Shown here: piece by piece, positions 25,455-34,815 of the stretch
Position numbering within the stretch: position 1 is the stretch's first letter
How the letters are laid out: each line of letters starts with the position of its first letter
Source of the DNA: Leptospira sp.
Lineage (GTDB): Bacteria > Spirochaetota > Leptospiria > Leptospirales > Leptospiraceae
Direction of reading: 5' to 3'
NCBI GenBank assembly: GCA_027531445.1
Contig: JAPZRK010000131.1
Coordinates: 1-53,256, forward strand
Length of the DNA stretch: 53,256 nucleotides
Made by a program: the position numbers and the translations under genes
The notes under the pieces: generated by a model
What the model was told of the DNA's origin: nothing
What the model saw: the letters and a program-made list of their open reading frames with translations, nothing else
Databases searched by the model: none

Positions 25455-25834
25455 GGTTTCTCCTGGTATAAAATCACAACAGCGGTTGAATAATGATCAG
25501 CATGACTGATCGATACCGAACTGCTGGTAAATCCTTTTGCTTTGAAAAATTTTTCAGTTTTCCCGTGGATGACGAGCGTTTTTTTCCCAAATCCTGTGCC
25601 CGCAAGTTCAATCTCTTTCATATCGAGCACCTCGCCTGGTCCAAGGGACAGGGCTTTGATGACCGCTTCCTTGCAAGCAAAACGACCCGCTAAAAAGGGA
25701 ACTGGATCTTTGTGGGAATGGCAATAGGCGACTTCTTCCTCAGTGAAGACCCGTTTTAAAAAACGATCTCCATGTTTTTCTAAGAGCTCACGAATTCGCT
25801 CATTTTCTACAATGTCGTTCCCTACCGAGAGCAT
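25451..25834 (-). CDS. acpS: Holo-[acyl-carrier-protein] synthase
   Basis: 127 residues from the ATG at 25834, the normal length; an in-frame ATG at 25891 would add 19 polar residues not found in the family. The enzyme moves 4'-phosphopantetheine from CoA to acyl carrier protein. Family motifs: VGNDIVENERI with the metal-binding Asp, LKRVFTEEEVAYC, FLAGRFACKEAVIKAL with the metal-binding Glu, and VSISHADHYSTAVVI. It heads a six-gene operon that also encodes a bactofilin and a PlsC-like acyltransferase. Confidence 0.96.
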   Translation of the reverse strand: MLSVGNDIVENERIRELLEKHGDRFLKRVFTEEEVAYCHSHKDPVPFLAGRFACKEAVIKALSLGPGEVLDMKEIELAGTGFGKKTLVIHGKTEKFFKAKGFTSSSVSISHADHYSTAVVILYQEKP

Positions 25835-25917
25835 CTTCTCACGATGATTGAAGGATTGGGTTTCGGGTCGAGTCTGTTTTTTTCTGTCCAATTGCTCCTT
25901 AAAAATAAAATGACGAT

Positions 25918-26835
25918 ATGAATCGTTTCTTCCTGCTCATTATCTGCCTGACACCTTTTTTCCTACTCTCACAAAATCAGATTTCTGAGCCTCATAGCTA
26001 TCTCAGCACGGACGGAACACTTTTCGTTAACGAGCATTATAAGTTGAATTGGTCCTCGCCAGAAGAGGGTACAATCTATCATTTTAAATGGAACGATGAC
26101 CCTTGGCTGAAATATGCTGAGCCTATTTTTCCACCGAATCAGGGATGGAATGAAATCCACTACTATGCAGAAGACAAACTGGGGAATTTGGAATCAGAAA
26201 AACAAATCAACCTGTTTGTAGACAAAACTCCTCCAAAGATTAATTTGATTTGGAAGTCTTTGCCAAAATTTTGGCAAGACATTGCAATAGCACAAGCGAC
26301 CAACGAGATTAAAGTTCGCACCATCGATGAAGAAAGTGGTGTGTATGAAACTTTTATCTCATTCGATGGTGGAGAATTGGTTCGTGTCACGCAGGGCCAA
26401 GACTGGATTCTTCCCACGAAAGAGGAAGGCAGACATACATTGACAGTCTTCGCAACTGACAATGTTAAGAATACTTCCCGAAAATTTGAATTGCGGTGGC
26501 TTGTCGACTCAAGCGCTCCCGTGTTAACCGTCTCTACAACTCCAAATCTTATCGGTGACAATGACAAACCCATTTGCGTTCGCAATACGAAGATTGTTTT
26601 AAATGCAAAGGATGTTCTAACAGAAACGAAAGATTACCTATGGCGCGTAAAAGGATCTGAAACTTGGAATGCTTCCAACCGACTTTTTGACTTAGAAAAG
26701 ACGTTCCCTTATTCGGATGTCATCCAACTCGAGTTTAAGGCTCGTGATTTCTCTGGAAATGAATCAGTCCCTATTTTTTTCCAATGTATGATCGATAGAA
26801 AGTCTCCTGAAACACAAATTAAAATTCAAAAATAG
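25918..26835 (+). CDS. Exported OmpL47-type repeat protein
   Basis: 305 residues with a signal peptide (MNRFFLLIICLTPFFLLS). Three ~90-residue beta-sandwich repeats can be seen, with cores such as YHFKWNDDPWLKYAEPIFPP, GWNEIHYYAEDKLGNLE, FDGGELVRVTQ, GRHTLTVFATDNVKNTSRK and EFKARDFSGNESVPIFFQC; each is followed by a VDKTPP- or VDSSAP-like linker. This is the pattern of the Leptospira OmpL47 domain (Ig-like, 'yxvDgg.w..y....eG.H.i...a.D.aGN.e'). Likely periplasmic or surface-exposed. The gene is divergent from acpS and upstream of the DoxX gene by 25 bases. Ligand not known. Confidence 0.82.
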   Translation: MNRFFLLIICLTPFFLLSQNQISEPHSYLSTDGTLFVNEHYKLNWSSPEEGTIYHFKWNDDPWLKYAEPIFPPNQGWNEIHYYAEDKLGNLESEKQINLFVDKTPPKINLIWKSLPKFWQDIAIAQATNEIKVRTIDEESGVYETFISFDGGELVRVTQGQDWILPTKEEGRHTLTVFATDNVKNTSRKFELRWLVDSSAPVLTVSTTPNLIGDNDKPICVRNTKIVLNAKDVLTETKDYLWRVKGSETWNASNRLFDLEKTFPYSDVIQLEFKARDFSGNESVPIFFQCMIDRKSPETQIKIQK

Positions 26836-26860
26836 TCTAATAAAATTATAGGAAGGTAGC

Positions 26861-27253
26861 ATGAAAATAGCTGTAACAATCGTTCGTAGTTTAGTGGGAG
26901 CATTATTTATTTTTGCTTCGGTCACTTTTTTATTCAATCTGATCACTCCACCGGAAATGACAGGAAATATGAAAACTTTCAATGAAGGTTTGGCGGCATC
27001 GGGATATTTGATGCAATTAGTAAAGGTTACAGAACTCATTTGTGGCATTGCTCTCCTTAGCAACCGTTTTGTGCCAATGGCTCTAGTGATTCTTTCTCCG
27101 ATCATCATCAATATCTTTTTTGTCCATTTGCTGCTTGACCAGTCCGGTCTACCTGTTGGAATTTTCCTGACTGTCGCAAATGGATTTTTAGGTTATTCCT
27201 ATAGAGACAGTTTCTCAGGGCTATTCAAAGCAAAGACAAATCCGGCCGCATAA
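26861..27253 (+). CDS. DoxX-like membrane protein
   Basis: 130 residues with four membrane helices (about 5-27, 48-66, 70-90, 95-115). N-terminal VRSLVGALFIFASVTFLF and the later LVKVTELICGIALLSNRFVP match the DoxX/DUF4870-neighbour family found in many bacteria, some linked to redox control. A strong GGAAGG ribosome site precedes the ATG. It follows the OmpL47-like gene and ends before a hairpin at 27268-27292. Confidence 0.85.
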   Translation: MKIAVTIVRSLVGALFIFASVTFLFNLITPPEMTGNMKTFNEGLAASGYLMQLVKVTELICGIALLSNRFVPMALVILSPIIINIFFVHLLLDQSGLPVGIFLTVANGFLGYSYRDSFSGLFKAKTNPAA

Positions 27254-27267
27254 TACGAATTAAAAGG

Positions 27268-27292
27268 CCACGCTCGGTTGATCCGAGCGTGG
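27268..27292 (-). terminator. Bidirectional-type hairpin between convergent genes
   Basis: CCACGCTCGG and CCGAGCGTGG form a perfect 10-bp GC-rich stem with a 5-base loop. On the minus strand it is followed by CCTTTTAATT, so it would end the 27297-27854 transcript; on the plus strand no T run follows, but the stem could still slow polymerase after the DoxX gene. Confidence 0.75.
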
Positions 27293-27296
27293 GTGA

Positions 27297-27854
27297 TTAG
27301 GTGGCTTGTGAAGATGGCAATTCCTCACCGCTCGGTTTTCTAAAATACGAGTGCATTAGAATCCAATGGAGTAACGCAACAATTACTGCTCCGGGAAGTA
27401 GATTCATGGTTACGAAATACTGATAGGAAGATACAGCAAGGACCTGCGTTTCCATTGAATTGAATGCTTCGATAGGTTTACTCAATACATACAGTAACAA
27501 CATTGATGTGTGAAGTGAAGTCAATACGACATGCAAAATGTATTCAAGTGAACTGAGTCCTCCAAATCTAGATCTAGCCTTTTTTTCTTCCCACATATCA
27601 AAGCCTTGAACCACCAAATCAATCAAGGCGAGTACTATCACCCCTACGAAGATAGGACCTCTCAAATCAAAGAGAAATAACCCTATGAGTATCATGGGAA
27701 AGAGAGTCGCTCGAATCGTATGTAATCTATGTTCATACAGTGTATCCATATGTGCATAAAGTTTGTATTTCCAGAGATGTAAGACGATCCCGTCAAAGAA
27801 CGCCAGTCCAGAGAATGCGATTAAAAAAATCAGAGTTAGATCGGCAAAGTTCAT
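27297..27854 (-). CDS. Four-TM membrane protein of unknown family
   Basis: 185 residues with four to five hydrophobic helices: ~6-27, ~50-66, ~68-84, ~105-124 and ~146-166. Several conserved-looking polar residues sit near helices (DGIVLHLWKYKLY, EHRLHTIRATLFP, HVVLTSLHTSM, LLHWILMHSYF); the histidines could bind haem or metal. The start is the ATG at 27854, which lies 12 bases from a palindromic site and is divergent from an ArsR-type regulator. The family is not recognised. A regulated transport or redox role under the ArsR protein is the simplest reading. Confidence 0.8.
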   Translation of the reverse strand: MNFADLTLIFLIAFSGLAFFDGIVLHLWKYKLYAHMDTLYEHRLHTIRATLFPMILIGLFLFDLRGPIFVGVIVLALIDLVVQGFDMWEEKKARSRFGGLSSLEYILHVVLTSLHTSMLLLYVLSKPIEAFNSMETQVLAVSSYQYFVTMNLLPGAVIVALLHWILMHSYFRKPSGEELPSSQAT

Positions 27855-27865
27855 TTAAGTACCTC

Positions 27866-27891
27866 ATGTGCATTTAGACGCACATATGCAC
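27866..27891. promoter_or_regulatory. Palindromic operator candidate between 4-TM gene and arsR-like gene
   Basis: Two nested inverted repeats: TGTGC (27867-27871) with GCACA (27880-27884), and GTGCAT (27868-27873) with ATGCAC (27886-27891). The site sits 12 bases upstream of the divergent 4-TM gene and ~80 bases upstream of the regulator start. ArsR proteins bind imperfect palindromes at their own promoters, so this is the likely binding site; binding is not shown. Confidence 0.55.
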
Positions 27892-27972
27892 TTATTTTTT
27901 CTGTTTAAACTTCTGTCAATTGAAAATTTGAATTGTACTAGACTCGCCTCATTTTTGGAAAAACATGGGGCA

Positions 27973-28359
27973 ATGGCCACAAAGGTACGATCCGTTTCAG
28001 AAAGAAAAAAAGAGTCAGCTATTGAGGCATTAGATGTCGTGTTAGATTCTAAATTCTTAACTGCTTTGTCAGAACCTAGCCGGATCGACGTCCTTAAACA
28101 AGTCATCCGTTTAGGAAAAGCGGATATCTCAACGTTGTCCGAAGGGCTCTCGATCGATCGCTCTGTGATTTCAAGACACCTGGGAATATTGCAAGAAGTT
28201 GGTATTTTACTGAGAGAAAAACAAGGAAAACATGTATTTTACCAATTAGATCCGAGTGAAGCAATTCGAAAGTTTAGGCAGATTTTGGTACAAATTGAGG
28301 AGATCGTTGCCATTTGTTGTCCCCCCATTTCGAACGAATCAGGTAGTTCAAAGAAATGA
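27973..28359 (+). CDS. ArsR-family winged-helix transcriptional regulator
   Basis: 128 residues from the ATG at 27973; the frame is open back to 27868, but that would place the operator inside the gene. The winged helix is clear: LTALSEPSRIDVLKQVIRLG, ADISTLSEGLSIDRSVISRH (recognition helix) and LGILQEVGILLREKQGKHVF. ArsR proteins repress until a metal or other ligand binds. A pair of cysteines near the C-terminus (VAICCPPIS) could sense metal or thiol chemistry, but the classical ELCVCDL site in helix 3 is missing. It is divergent from the 4-TM gene and probably controls it and itself. Confidence 0.88.
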   Translation: MATKVRSVSERKKESAIEALDVVLDSKFLTALSEPSRIDVLKQVIRLGKADISTLSEGLSIDRSVISRHLGILQEVGILLREKQGKHVFYQLDPSEAIRKFRQILVQIEEIVAICCPPISNESGSSKK

Positions 28360-28509
28360 AGCATCACTTCAAATTATATATTGAATATTAATACTAAAAA
28401 AGAGAAGAATCGAAACCTAGATTGAACAATGATTGCCTCATTCGACAAACATCGCGGGAACTACAACAATTTGTAACATCTAACTGGCATTAACCGCACT
28501 TCATTAACT

Positions 28510-31500
28510 TCAATCACAAACATATAGAGAGTCCAGTGGCAAGTTGTAACGTTGCGATAAATAGCAATGTAATAAATTTCGATCGGCTGAACTTAGAACG
28601 GAATTGAAATATATAATTTCCGAGATATCTCCGTTAAAGTATGTGGCATTCGAAACACTTCGTCCAATGTGATAGACGCTACTTCCAGCAAAACTTTGTG
28701 ATAAATTAACGCCACCCGATTGTACTCCAGTTCCTTGAGAGGCAATATTTATGGATGACAAATATTGATATCGTGTTTCGATCAAATATGGTCGATTGCT
28801 CTGGTTAAATGCACTAACAGAACTTTCACCTATGGTTGCCGCCGAAATTTTGGATGCCCGAAAGATTCCTTGGTCAAATTGCATCAATAGCCCATTGGCT
28901 CCTGGATTGGTTTCAAAAACCCCCTCAACTGCTAAAGGTGTATTTCGATTAAGGACGGTATAGAACGTAAAAAAATCGGAGGCAATTCCTGGAATCGCTG
29001 AGGTTCGTGTGAGTGCCTGCGTTGAGGCACTATTGAATTGAACAGAGCTTGAGCTTCTGTGCGGATTAAATGGAATTACTGAATTTTGATATGATGGTGC
29101 ATTGGTATCATTTACGAAGTCGCCTAGATTTCCACTTTGGTCAAGCCATTGCGTAATCGTCGAACTAGGAGCTAAATTCGAAAGACTTTCGGCTGTCAGG
29201 TGGAGCTTTAAAGCGCTCGAACCAATGCTGATATTCCAGGCAGACGTTTGCATGGGATGGTATCCACTCAAGGCACGGATTTCGGATGCACTCAAAACTC
29301 GATTGAATACCATAAGGTCATCCAATCTACCAAAGTAGTCTCTAGAAACTACAAAAGAACCAATTCGTAAAAAACCATTACTTACAATTGTTATATTTTG
29401 ACTTCCGGAAGAAACAACACGACCGTTGACATATAGGCTACCTGAGGCACTTCCTTGGCCATCATTTGTTCCGCAAACATGCCTCCAGATAAAGTTATCA
29501 GACGTAAAATTAGCATCCAGACCTGATCCTGGCCCCCCCCACAAGCGGATCGTATCCATTGCTGGAGCTACTAACGGTTGCAACCAAATATAAAAAGCAG
29601 TGTTGAACGAATTTTCGTCCCCATAACCAAACGGAACACCATACATATCGACAGTAGTTTCCCCGCGATACCACATACAAAGAGTTCTTGGACTTCTGCC
29701 TGGAGGAAGAAAGGTGTCTGGAGCTCTTATGAAATTATTACCACCAGCAACGCTTAGGGCTGAATTTGGCATACCACGTCTGTCTGATGAATAGCTTACC
29801 GAGCCTATGATCGTTCCATCAGCTCCAAATCCACTCATATCATTCGCATCCGAGTTTACGTCATAATAGGCGACCAGACCTAAAGGATTCTGCGCTCCAA
29901 TCATTCGAATCTCTGTTGTGGATAAAGCTTTGGAATAGATTCGGAAATCGGTAATTTTGCCTAGCCAAAGATCTATACCTGTGTTAAATGCCCCAATCAA
30001 GAGGATGGAGCTACCAGATGTGTTGATTGAAGAAATAGTTCCACTTTGAATCATCGTTCCATTCGCATATACTCTTGCCGTAGAACTCGAATCAATCGAA
30101 CCACACAAGTGGGTCCAGCTATTGAGATTCAATTTATAAGGAAAGACTAGATCATTTCCTGGGCCCACTCCACCAAACACGATATAATGGATGTTGGCAA
30201 AATTCATAACTCGAAGGGAGAACGATGAATCGCCTGTTGTGCCACCATATCGGAAAACAGTCCGAAGGGTACCTAGTGCTGGATAATCTTCAGGGTAAAC
30301 CCATGCACAAACGGTTCTAGGATGATCTCCCCCTGGGAGACCTAGAGAGCTTGACTCAAAGCGACCAGCCGTCAAACGTACGCTACTACTACTTGTTAAG
30401 CCCTCTTTTCCTAAAGCCCAAGACCAGGTCCCAAAATCTGACAAAGTTGTACCGACGGGGGATCCAGCTGTCAAAGAATTGAAGAATTTAAAGTTCATTA
30501 ATAGTTCGGAAGGATGAGTCGCATAAGTTGCTCCCACCAATGCGGAATCCGCATCTTTTGCCAAAGCAACGATCTCGCCTTCGCCTAGCGGTCGATTGTA
30601 TATACGTACATCTGAGATACGACCTGGAAAAACATTAGAACCTGCTCCATTGGAACCTAACTGAAATCCGTCTGGGTCTGGCGGAGGTACTGCTCCTCCA
30701 ACTGAATTCCCAGCCAAGATCGCTTGAAATACTTGTTTGCCATTTACAAAAATCCGATGTGTATCATCTGGCAGAATCACGAGCGCTAAATGGACCCAAA
30801 CATTGGCAGGTAGAACGAAGTTTGCAGGAGTAACTCCTATACCTCCCCTTATGATTTGAAGTGAATTTGCGCCATTCAGTTCCAGTCCGGAGCCATCGGA
30901 CCCCGAATTTCCATTGTAAAAAATGATCCTTTGGGTGCCTCCACCCGTCCCATCCCAAAAAAACCAACCTGACATGGTTATATTATTGTTTCCACTCGTG
31001 GAACGATCGGCGGCTAAGAAATTAACAGTTGAATTAACAAATGCTCCATCCGTTTCCCCAAACCTTCCGAGGCCATAAACAGCGGTACCAGATGGTGTTA
31101 GGTGGTTATTTGAAATAAAGGTTCTTGAATTTCCATTCAACCTGTATGCCGCGACTAAACTTAAGTCATTGACTGTGCGAACTGCAAAATCAACGGAAAA
31201 AGCGAATGTGTTTCCTGCCATCGTGATGGCTCGAGGAGCAGTGGTATAAGCATATGGCCCCACATCAGCAATGAGCGCTGTCAAACCGTTCCCTGCAATG
31301 GTTGTCACCTCCCCTGTTCTTATTTTGATTTTACGCAAACGATTGTTAGCGGTATCGGCTAGGTAAAGATTTTCCCCATCGTTTGTGATTCCTGTCGGAT
31401 CATTGAACCGAGCATTGCCCACCCCTGTGCCATCTCGAAATCCGGCAGTTCCGCAAGTTCCGGCAAAGTTAGAATTTGTTCCTGTAGTTTTGTTTGTGGC

Positions 31501-34200
31501 CGTGATGCAATCTCTGCTATTTCCAGGATTTGTCGAGTAGATAGTATTTCCTACAATCGTCAAGCCCGTTGGTTCATCTAAAAAACCAACATCGTTTGTA
31601 AGTGTCGTTACATTTAAAGTCCGAATGTTCAAGATACGAATGGCTTTGTTTCCTGAATCGGCAATGTAAAGATTCTCTCCATCTAACGCAATCCCTCTGG
31701 GGCCTGCAAAACGTGCGGCTGTTCCGACACCATCGGTAAACGCATTGCTAGGCGAGACAACGGAATCATCGCCAGCTAGAGTAACAATCGTTCCATTTGA
31801 TAGCTGGATTCGTTTGATTCGGTTCCCTGTGAATTCCGAAACGTACAAAAATGTTCCATCTGTAAGAACGCCAGCAGGTCCATTCAAGGAAGACCCTGAG
31901 ACAACTGTGTCATTGCCCGCACTTCCATTTCCAGCTGGTGTATTTACGAAATTGGAGCCAGTATTCACTCTCCTTATTGCATGATTTGTAAAGTCTGACA
32001 TGTATCCAAAAGTCCCGTCATACGCGATGCCAGTGATCACCCCAAATCTGGAAGTGCCACCAGCACCGTTATCGAATCCACTACTTGCATCCCCTGCAAC
32101 CACTCCCACATTTCCCCGGTAGGTACCTATATTAATAGGAGCAGGAATATTTGGAATGATGGAATTTCCAATTCGGTAACCTGTGACGCAATTGATACCA
32201 ACATTCGTTATATTTGTGCCTGCAATCGAGCCAGTTAACGAGGAAGTGACTGCACAGACATGACCTGTTGGCTCTGCAGTGATCGATACATTGTAAGCGG
32301 TGCCGCTATTCAAAGGTGTTGCAAAATTGAGTGGCGTCGATGTTGCTCCCGCAGGTACATTGATTGTATTCACACCATTAGAAATGGAGAGCCCACTTGG
32401 TAGAGCAATGCTACTTGTCACTGCACCCGACATAGTGTATGTATTTAAACTACACGATAATGAAAGATTCGTTATATTGCTACTTGCTACCGTTCCAGAT
32501 CCATTCGTAAGGGTGCAAGTTTGCCAAGGGTTTTGTGGATTGCTAAAGACGGTTGCATTGTAAGTGGCTCCCGTAGATAAAGCAGTTGCAAAAGTAAAAG
32601 ATCCATCCGCGGCGATGGTTAGATCATCACCTCCGTTGTTTCGGAGCACAAGTGTATTCGCACCAAAAGGAGTTGTCAAGCCAGTGACTGTTCCTCCCAC
32701 ATTGTACTGGTTAAATGTGTAAGTTGCAGATGCAATATCACTTTGTTCGTAGTCGACTCGGCATGCCCTTACTTTAAAATTGAGTAATGTGCCAGTGCTG
32801 AATGTAATGCCACTCGTCACTCCCGACACACAAGTATTTACGGCGGCACCACACGTTGGATCAGCGGGAGCAGCGGCAGTAAAGTTAGCACAAAACCAAG
32901 GTGAGGTTGTAGTCGAGGAATAACTTAAGGTTTGACCTGAATTCACAAAGGACCCTGGTGTGATGCTAAAGGTTGGAGTGCCAGCTTTAAGGATAAAGGT
33001 GTCCATAACGACGGTAGACTCTGTCCATCCACTTCGGCATTGCCTATACTTAATCCTAGATGTACTGTTACTCGTGATTATCGGATTTCCAGTGGAACCC
33101 GAGCCACATGTCGGATCTGCCTGGCTACCATTTCCTTGGTTCCATCGGATCTCTGCCCCAGATATTGGGGTAGAAAACGAGACAGAAGCAATATCATTCG
33201 CATAAGTTCCAGGAGTCGGTGTGACAATGGTCGGAGTAGGTAAACTACAGTCCACTATCACATTTGTGACAATACCTGAAATAAAAGCAGGACCCGCACC
33301 GGTAGTGATCGAACAACTTTGATTAGACGCATTGATACTAACGGTAATTACATACTGCGCACCGCTTGGGATCGTATCTGGAAAAGCAAAGGTGGTTTGA
33401 CCTGGTGACAGAAGAAGCGATTGAGTGAGAAAGGCTGGTCCTCCTCCGTTATCGCTTAGGGACAGCTCCAGACCCGATCCAATGATATTTGAAGCAGAGC
33501 CTCCTCCGATGGCAACGGTTCCTTGAATGGTAAATCCATTCGAACAGTTAACGACCAGACTTATAGAAGTGGAACTTGCTGTTCCCGATAGACCCGAAGA
33601 GGAAGTGATCGAACAAGTTTGAGACGGAGTGGTCGGCTGAGTAGTAATTGCAAAACTGTAAGTTGAGCCAGAGGGAATGGATGCAAACGCAAAAGACGAA
33701 GAATTGATCGTGATGGTTTGATTTCCTGCAGATGAGGTGTTTGTGATTTGTAAGCCACTGCCCAGTAGTCCTGTCACTGAACCCGTAATGGTTGCGACAT
33801 TGCTGATGGCATCACCACAATTGATTCGAATCGTATCAACGTTTCCTCGAACGATGGTACCTTGGCCACCTACGACTTCACAGTTTTGTTCGGGATCTTT
33901 CGATTTTGTTTGGATGGCCACATTGTAGGTAGATCGGGTTCGTTGTTTTGTAGAAAATGTATAGGTTCCATCTTTTTCAACGGCAATGGAATCGGACCCG
34001 TTGGACACGATGAGCCCTTTTCCGAGCAAACCTTTGACGGTAAATCCAATGGAATAATCTGAAGTCTGAGTCTGAAAAAATTGGAAGGAGCTGATTAAAT
34101 CCAAAAAGGATCGTTGGATTGAAGGCAAACCATTGCAAGAAATTAGAAAAAGAAAGGGCAAAGAGCGAATGACATAAAATTTTAAATGATTCACAAACAT
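28510..34200 (-). CDS. Giant NHL/LamG-repeat lipoprotein
   Basis: 1896 residues. The N-terminus is a lipoprotein signal (FLFLISC, lipidated Cys22). Domains in rough order: three ~85-residue beta repeats with pattern G-L-x-x-N-x-x-x-x-I, ending in a paired 'NC' or 'C' (residues ~50-320); a chitobiase-C-like region (~325-500; PTPGTYANDIASVSFSTP); two more beta repeats (~500-725); NHL repeats forming a propeller (~735-1060; GPRGIALDGENLYIADSGNK, PTGITNDGENLYLADTANN); three LamG/concanavalin-like domains (~1075-1670; VWVHLALVILPDDTHRIFVN, SWTHLCGSIDSSSTARVYAN); and a last beta domain (~1690-1896; LHLTAESLSNLAPSSTITQW). Probably surface-exposed and glycan- or matrix-binding. The 150-base region after its stop shows nothing. 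Confidence 0.9.
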   Translation of the reverse strand: MFVNHLKFYVIRSLPFLFLISCNGLPSIQRSFLDLISSFQFFQTQTSDYSIGFTVKGLLGKGLIVSNGSDSIAVEKDGTYTFSTKQRTRSTYNVAIQTKSKDPEQNCEVVGGQGTIVRGNVDTIRINCGDAISNVATITGSVTGLLGSGLQITNTSSAGNQTITINSSSFAFASIPSGSTYSFAITTQPTTPSQTCSITSSSGLSGTASSTSISLVVNCSNGFTIQGTVAIGGGSASNIIGSGLELSLSDNGGGPAFLTQSLLLSPGQTTFAFPDTIPSGAQYVITVSINASNQSCSITTGAGPAFISGIVTNVIVDCSLPTPTIVTPTPGTYANDIASVSFSTPISGAEIRWNQGNGSQADPTCGSGSTGNPIITSNSTSRIKYRQCRSGWTESTVVMDTFILKAGTPTFSITPGSFVNSGQTLSYSSTTTSPWFCANFTAAAPADPTCGAAVNTCVSGVTSGITFSTGTLLNFKVRACRVDYEQSDIASATYTFNQYNVGGTVTGLTTPFGANTLVLRNNGGDDLTIAADGSFTFATALSTGATYNATVFSNPQNPWQTCTLTNGSGTVASSNITNLSLSCSLNTYTMSGAVTSSIALPSGLSISNGVNTINVPAGATSTPLNFATPLNSGTAYNVSITAEPTGHVCAVTSSLTGSIAGTNITNVGINCVTGYRIGNSIIPNIPAPINIGTYRGNVGVVAGDASSGFDNGAGGTSRFGVITGIAYDGTFGYMSDFTNHAIRRVNTGSNFVNTPAGNGSAGNDTVVSGSSLNGPAGVLTDGTFLYVSEFTGNRIKRIQLSNGTIVTLAGDDSVVSPSNAFTDGVGTAARFAGPRGIALDGENLYIADSGNKAIRILNIRTLNVTTLTNDVGFLDEPTGLTIVGNTIYSTNPGNSRDCITATNKTTGTNSNFAGTCGTAGFRDGTGVGNARFNDPTGITNDGENLYLADTANNRLRKIKIRTGEVTTIAGNGLTALIADVGPYAYTTAPRAITMAGNTFAFSVDFAVRTVNDLSLVAAYRLNGNSRTFISNNHLTPSGTAVYGLGRFGETDGAFVNSTVNFLAADRSTSGNNNITMSGWFFWDGTGGGTQRIIFYNGNSGSDGSGLELNGANSLQIIRGGIGVTPANFVLPANVWVHLALVILPDDTHRIFVNGKQVFQAILAGNSVGGAVPPPDPDGFQLGSNGAGSNVFPGRISDVRIYNRPLGEGEIVALAKDADSALVGATYATHPSELLMNFKFFNSLTAGSPVGTTLSDFGTWSWALGKEGLTSSSSVRLTAGRFESSSLGLPGGDHPRTVCAWVYPEDYPALGTLRTVFRYGGTTGDSSFSLRVMNFANIHYIVFGGVGPGNDLVFPYKLNLNSWTHLCGSIDSSSTARVYANGTMIQSGTISSINTSGSSILLIGAFNTGIDLWLGKITDFRIYSKALSTTEIRMIGAQNPLGLVAYYDVNSDANDMSGFGADGTIIGSVSYSSDRRGMPNSALSVAGGNNFIRAPDTFLPPGRSPRTLCMWYRGETTVDMYGVPFGYGDENSFNTAFYIWLQPLVAPAMDTIRLWGGPGSGLDANFTSDNFIWRHVCGTNDGQGSASGSLYVNGRVVSSGSQNITIVSNGFLRIGSFVVSRDYFGRLDDLMVFNRVLSASEIRALSGYHPMQTSAWNISIGSSALKLHLTAESLSNLAPSSTITQWLDQSGNLGDFVNDTNAPSYQNSVIPFNPHRSSSSVQFNSASTQALTRTSAIPGIASDFFTFYTVLNRNTPLAVEGVFETNPGANGLLMQFDQGIFRASKISAATIGESSVSAFNQSNRPYLIETRYQYLSSINIASQGTGVQSGGVNLSQSFAGSSVYHIGRSVSNATYFNGDISEIIYFNSVLSSADRNLLHCYLSQRYNLPLDSLYVCD

Positions 34201-34329
34201 CCTTTCCCCGAAACAAGGACTTCATTATACTTTGTCCGAATCAGACTCAAGTACAATTTAGTTGCCTATTTGAATGGATTATCGTCACTTGAGAAGGAAA
34301 ATCCTTTGCCTTTAAATAGACAGATTCCC

Positions 34330-34731
34330 CTAAAACGATGGGTTTGTTTTGCGTAATCGAATGATCTGTTCAGCTAGGGCTTCGATTTCAGTTCTTCTTA
34401 AGTGGGAATAAGATTTCATATAAGTTCCGGGTATGCCGTATTGAATGGAACGTATGATGGACGCCTTGTCCGAACCATGTCGAAAGGATCTTACATCTTG
34501 AAAGTTTGGCATGAGGATCGAGTCCGGCAATCCGTTTTGGCTCCCTCTACCCTCCCCCGAATCCCCATGACAAGAGCTACACCCATTTTGGGCAAACATG
34601 GCTTGGGGGAATGGAACAAAAACGCGCGGGGGTATCTTTTCAACTGGAGCTTGCGACGGTTCTTCTTCCGTGTGCATACAGTTAAAGAAAAAAACAATGG
34701 ATAGGCAGAATACTATCATTCTCACAATCAT
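34330..34731 (-). CDS. Cytochrome c lipoprotein
   Basis: 133 residues. The N-terminus ends SIVFFFNC (Cys18), a lipoprotein-type signal, followed by an acidic-proline linker. The class I cytochrome c core contains CSSCH (residues 51-55), which would bind haem covalently, and a likely axial methionine in ILMPNFQDV. The helix IEALAEQIIRLRK closes the fold. It would be a membrane-anchored electron carrier outside the cytoplasm. A start at Met5 is also possible. No oxidase gene is next to it; the 129-base gap to the large lipoprotein gene and the 84 bases before it contain no other gene. Confidence 0.92.
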   Translation of the reverse strand: MIVRMIVFCLSIVFFFNCMHTEEEPSQAPVEKIPPRVFVPFPQAMFAQNGCSSCHGDSGEGRGSQNGLPDSILMPNFQDVRSFRHGSDKASIIRSIQYGIPGTYMKSYSHLRRTEIEALAEQIIRLRKTNPSF

Positions 34732-34815
34732 TATGGATTCGATTTAAATAATAAAAGCGATTGGTCGCCAATGAAAAAACTTTTCAAAGCTAAAAATCGA
34801 TAGGAAATGAAGTTT

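Noticed and set aside
32960..33243. Plus-strand ORFs over the large lipoprotein gene
   Set aside because: Long open frames opposite Ser/Thr/Gly-rich repeats arise from codon bias; no start signals or domains.
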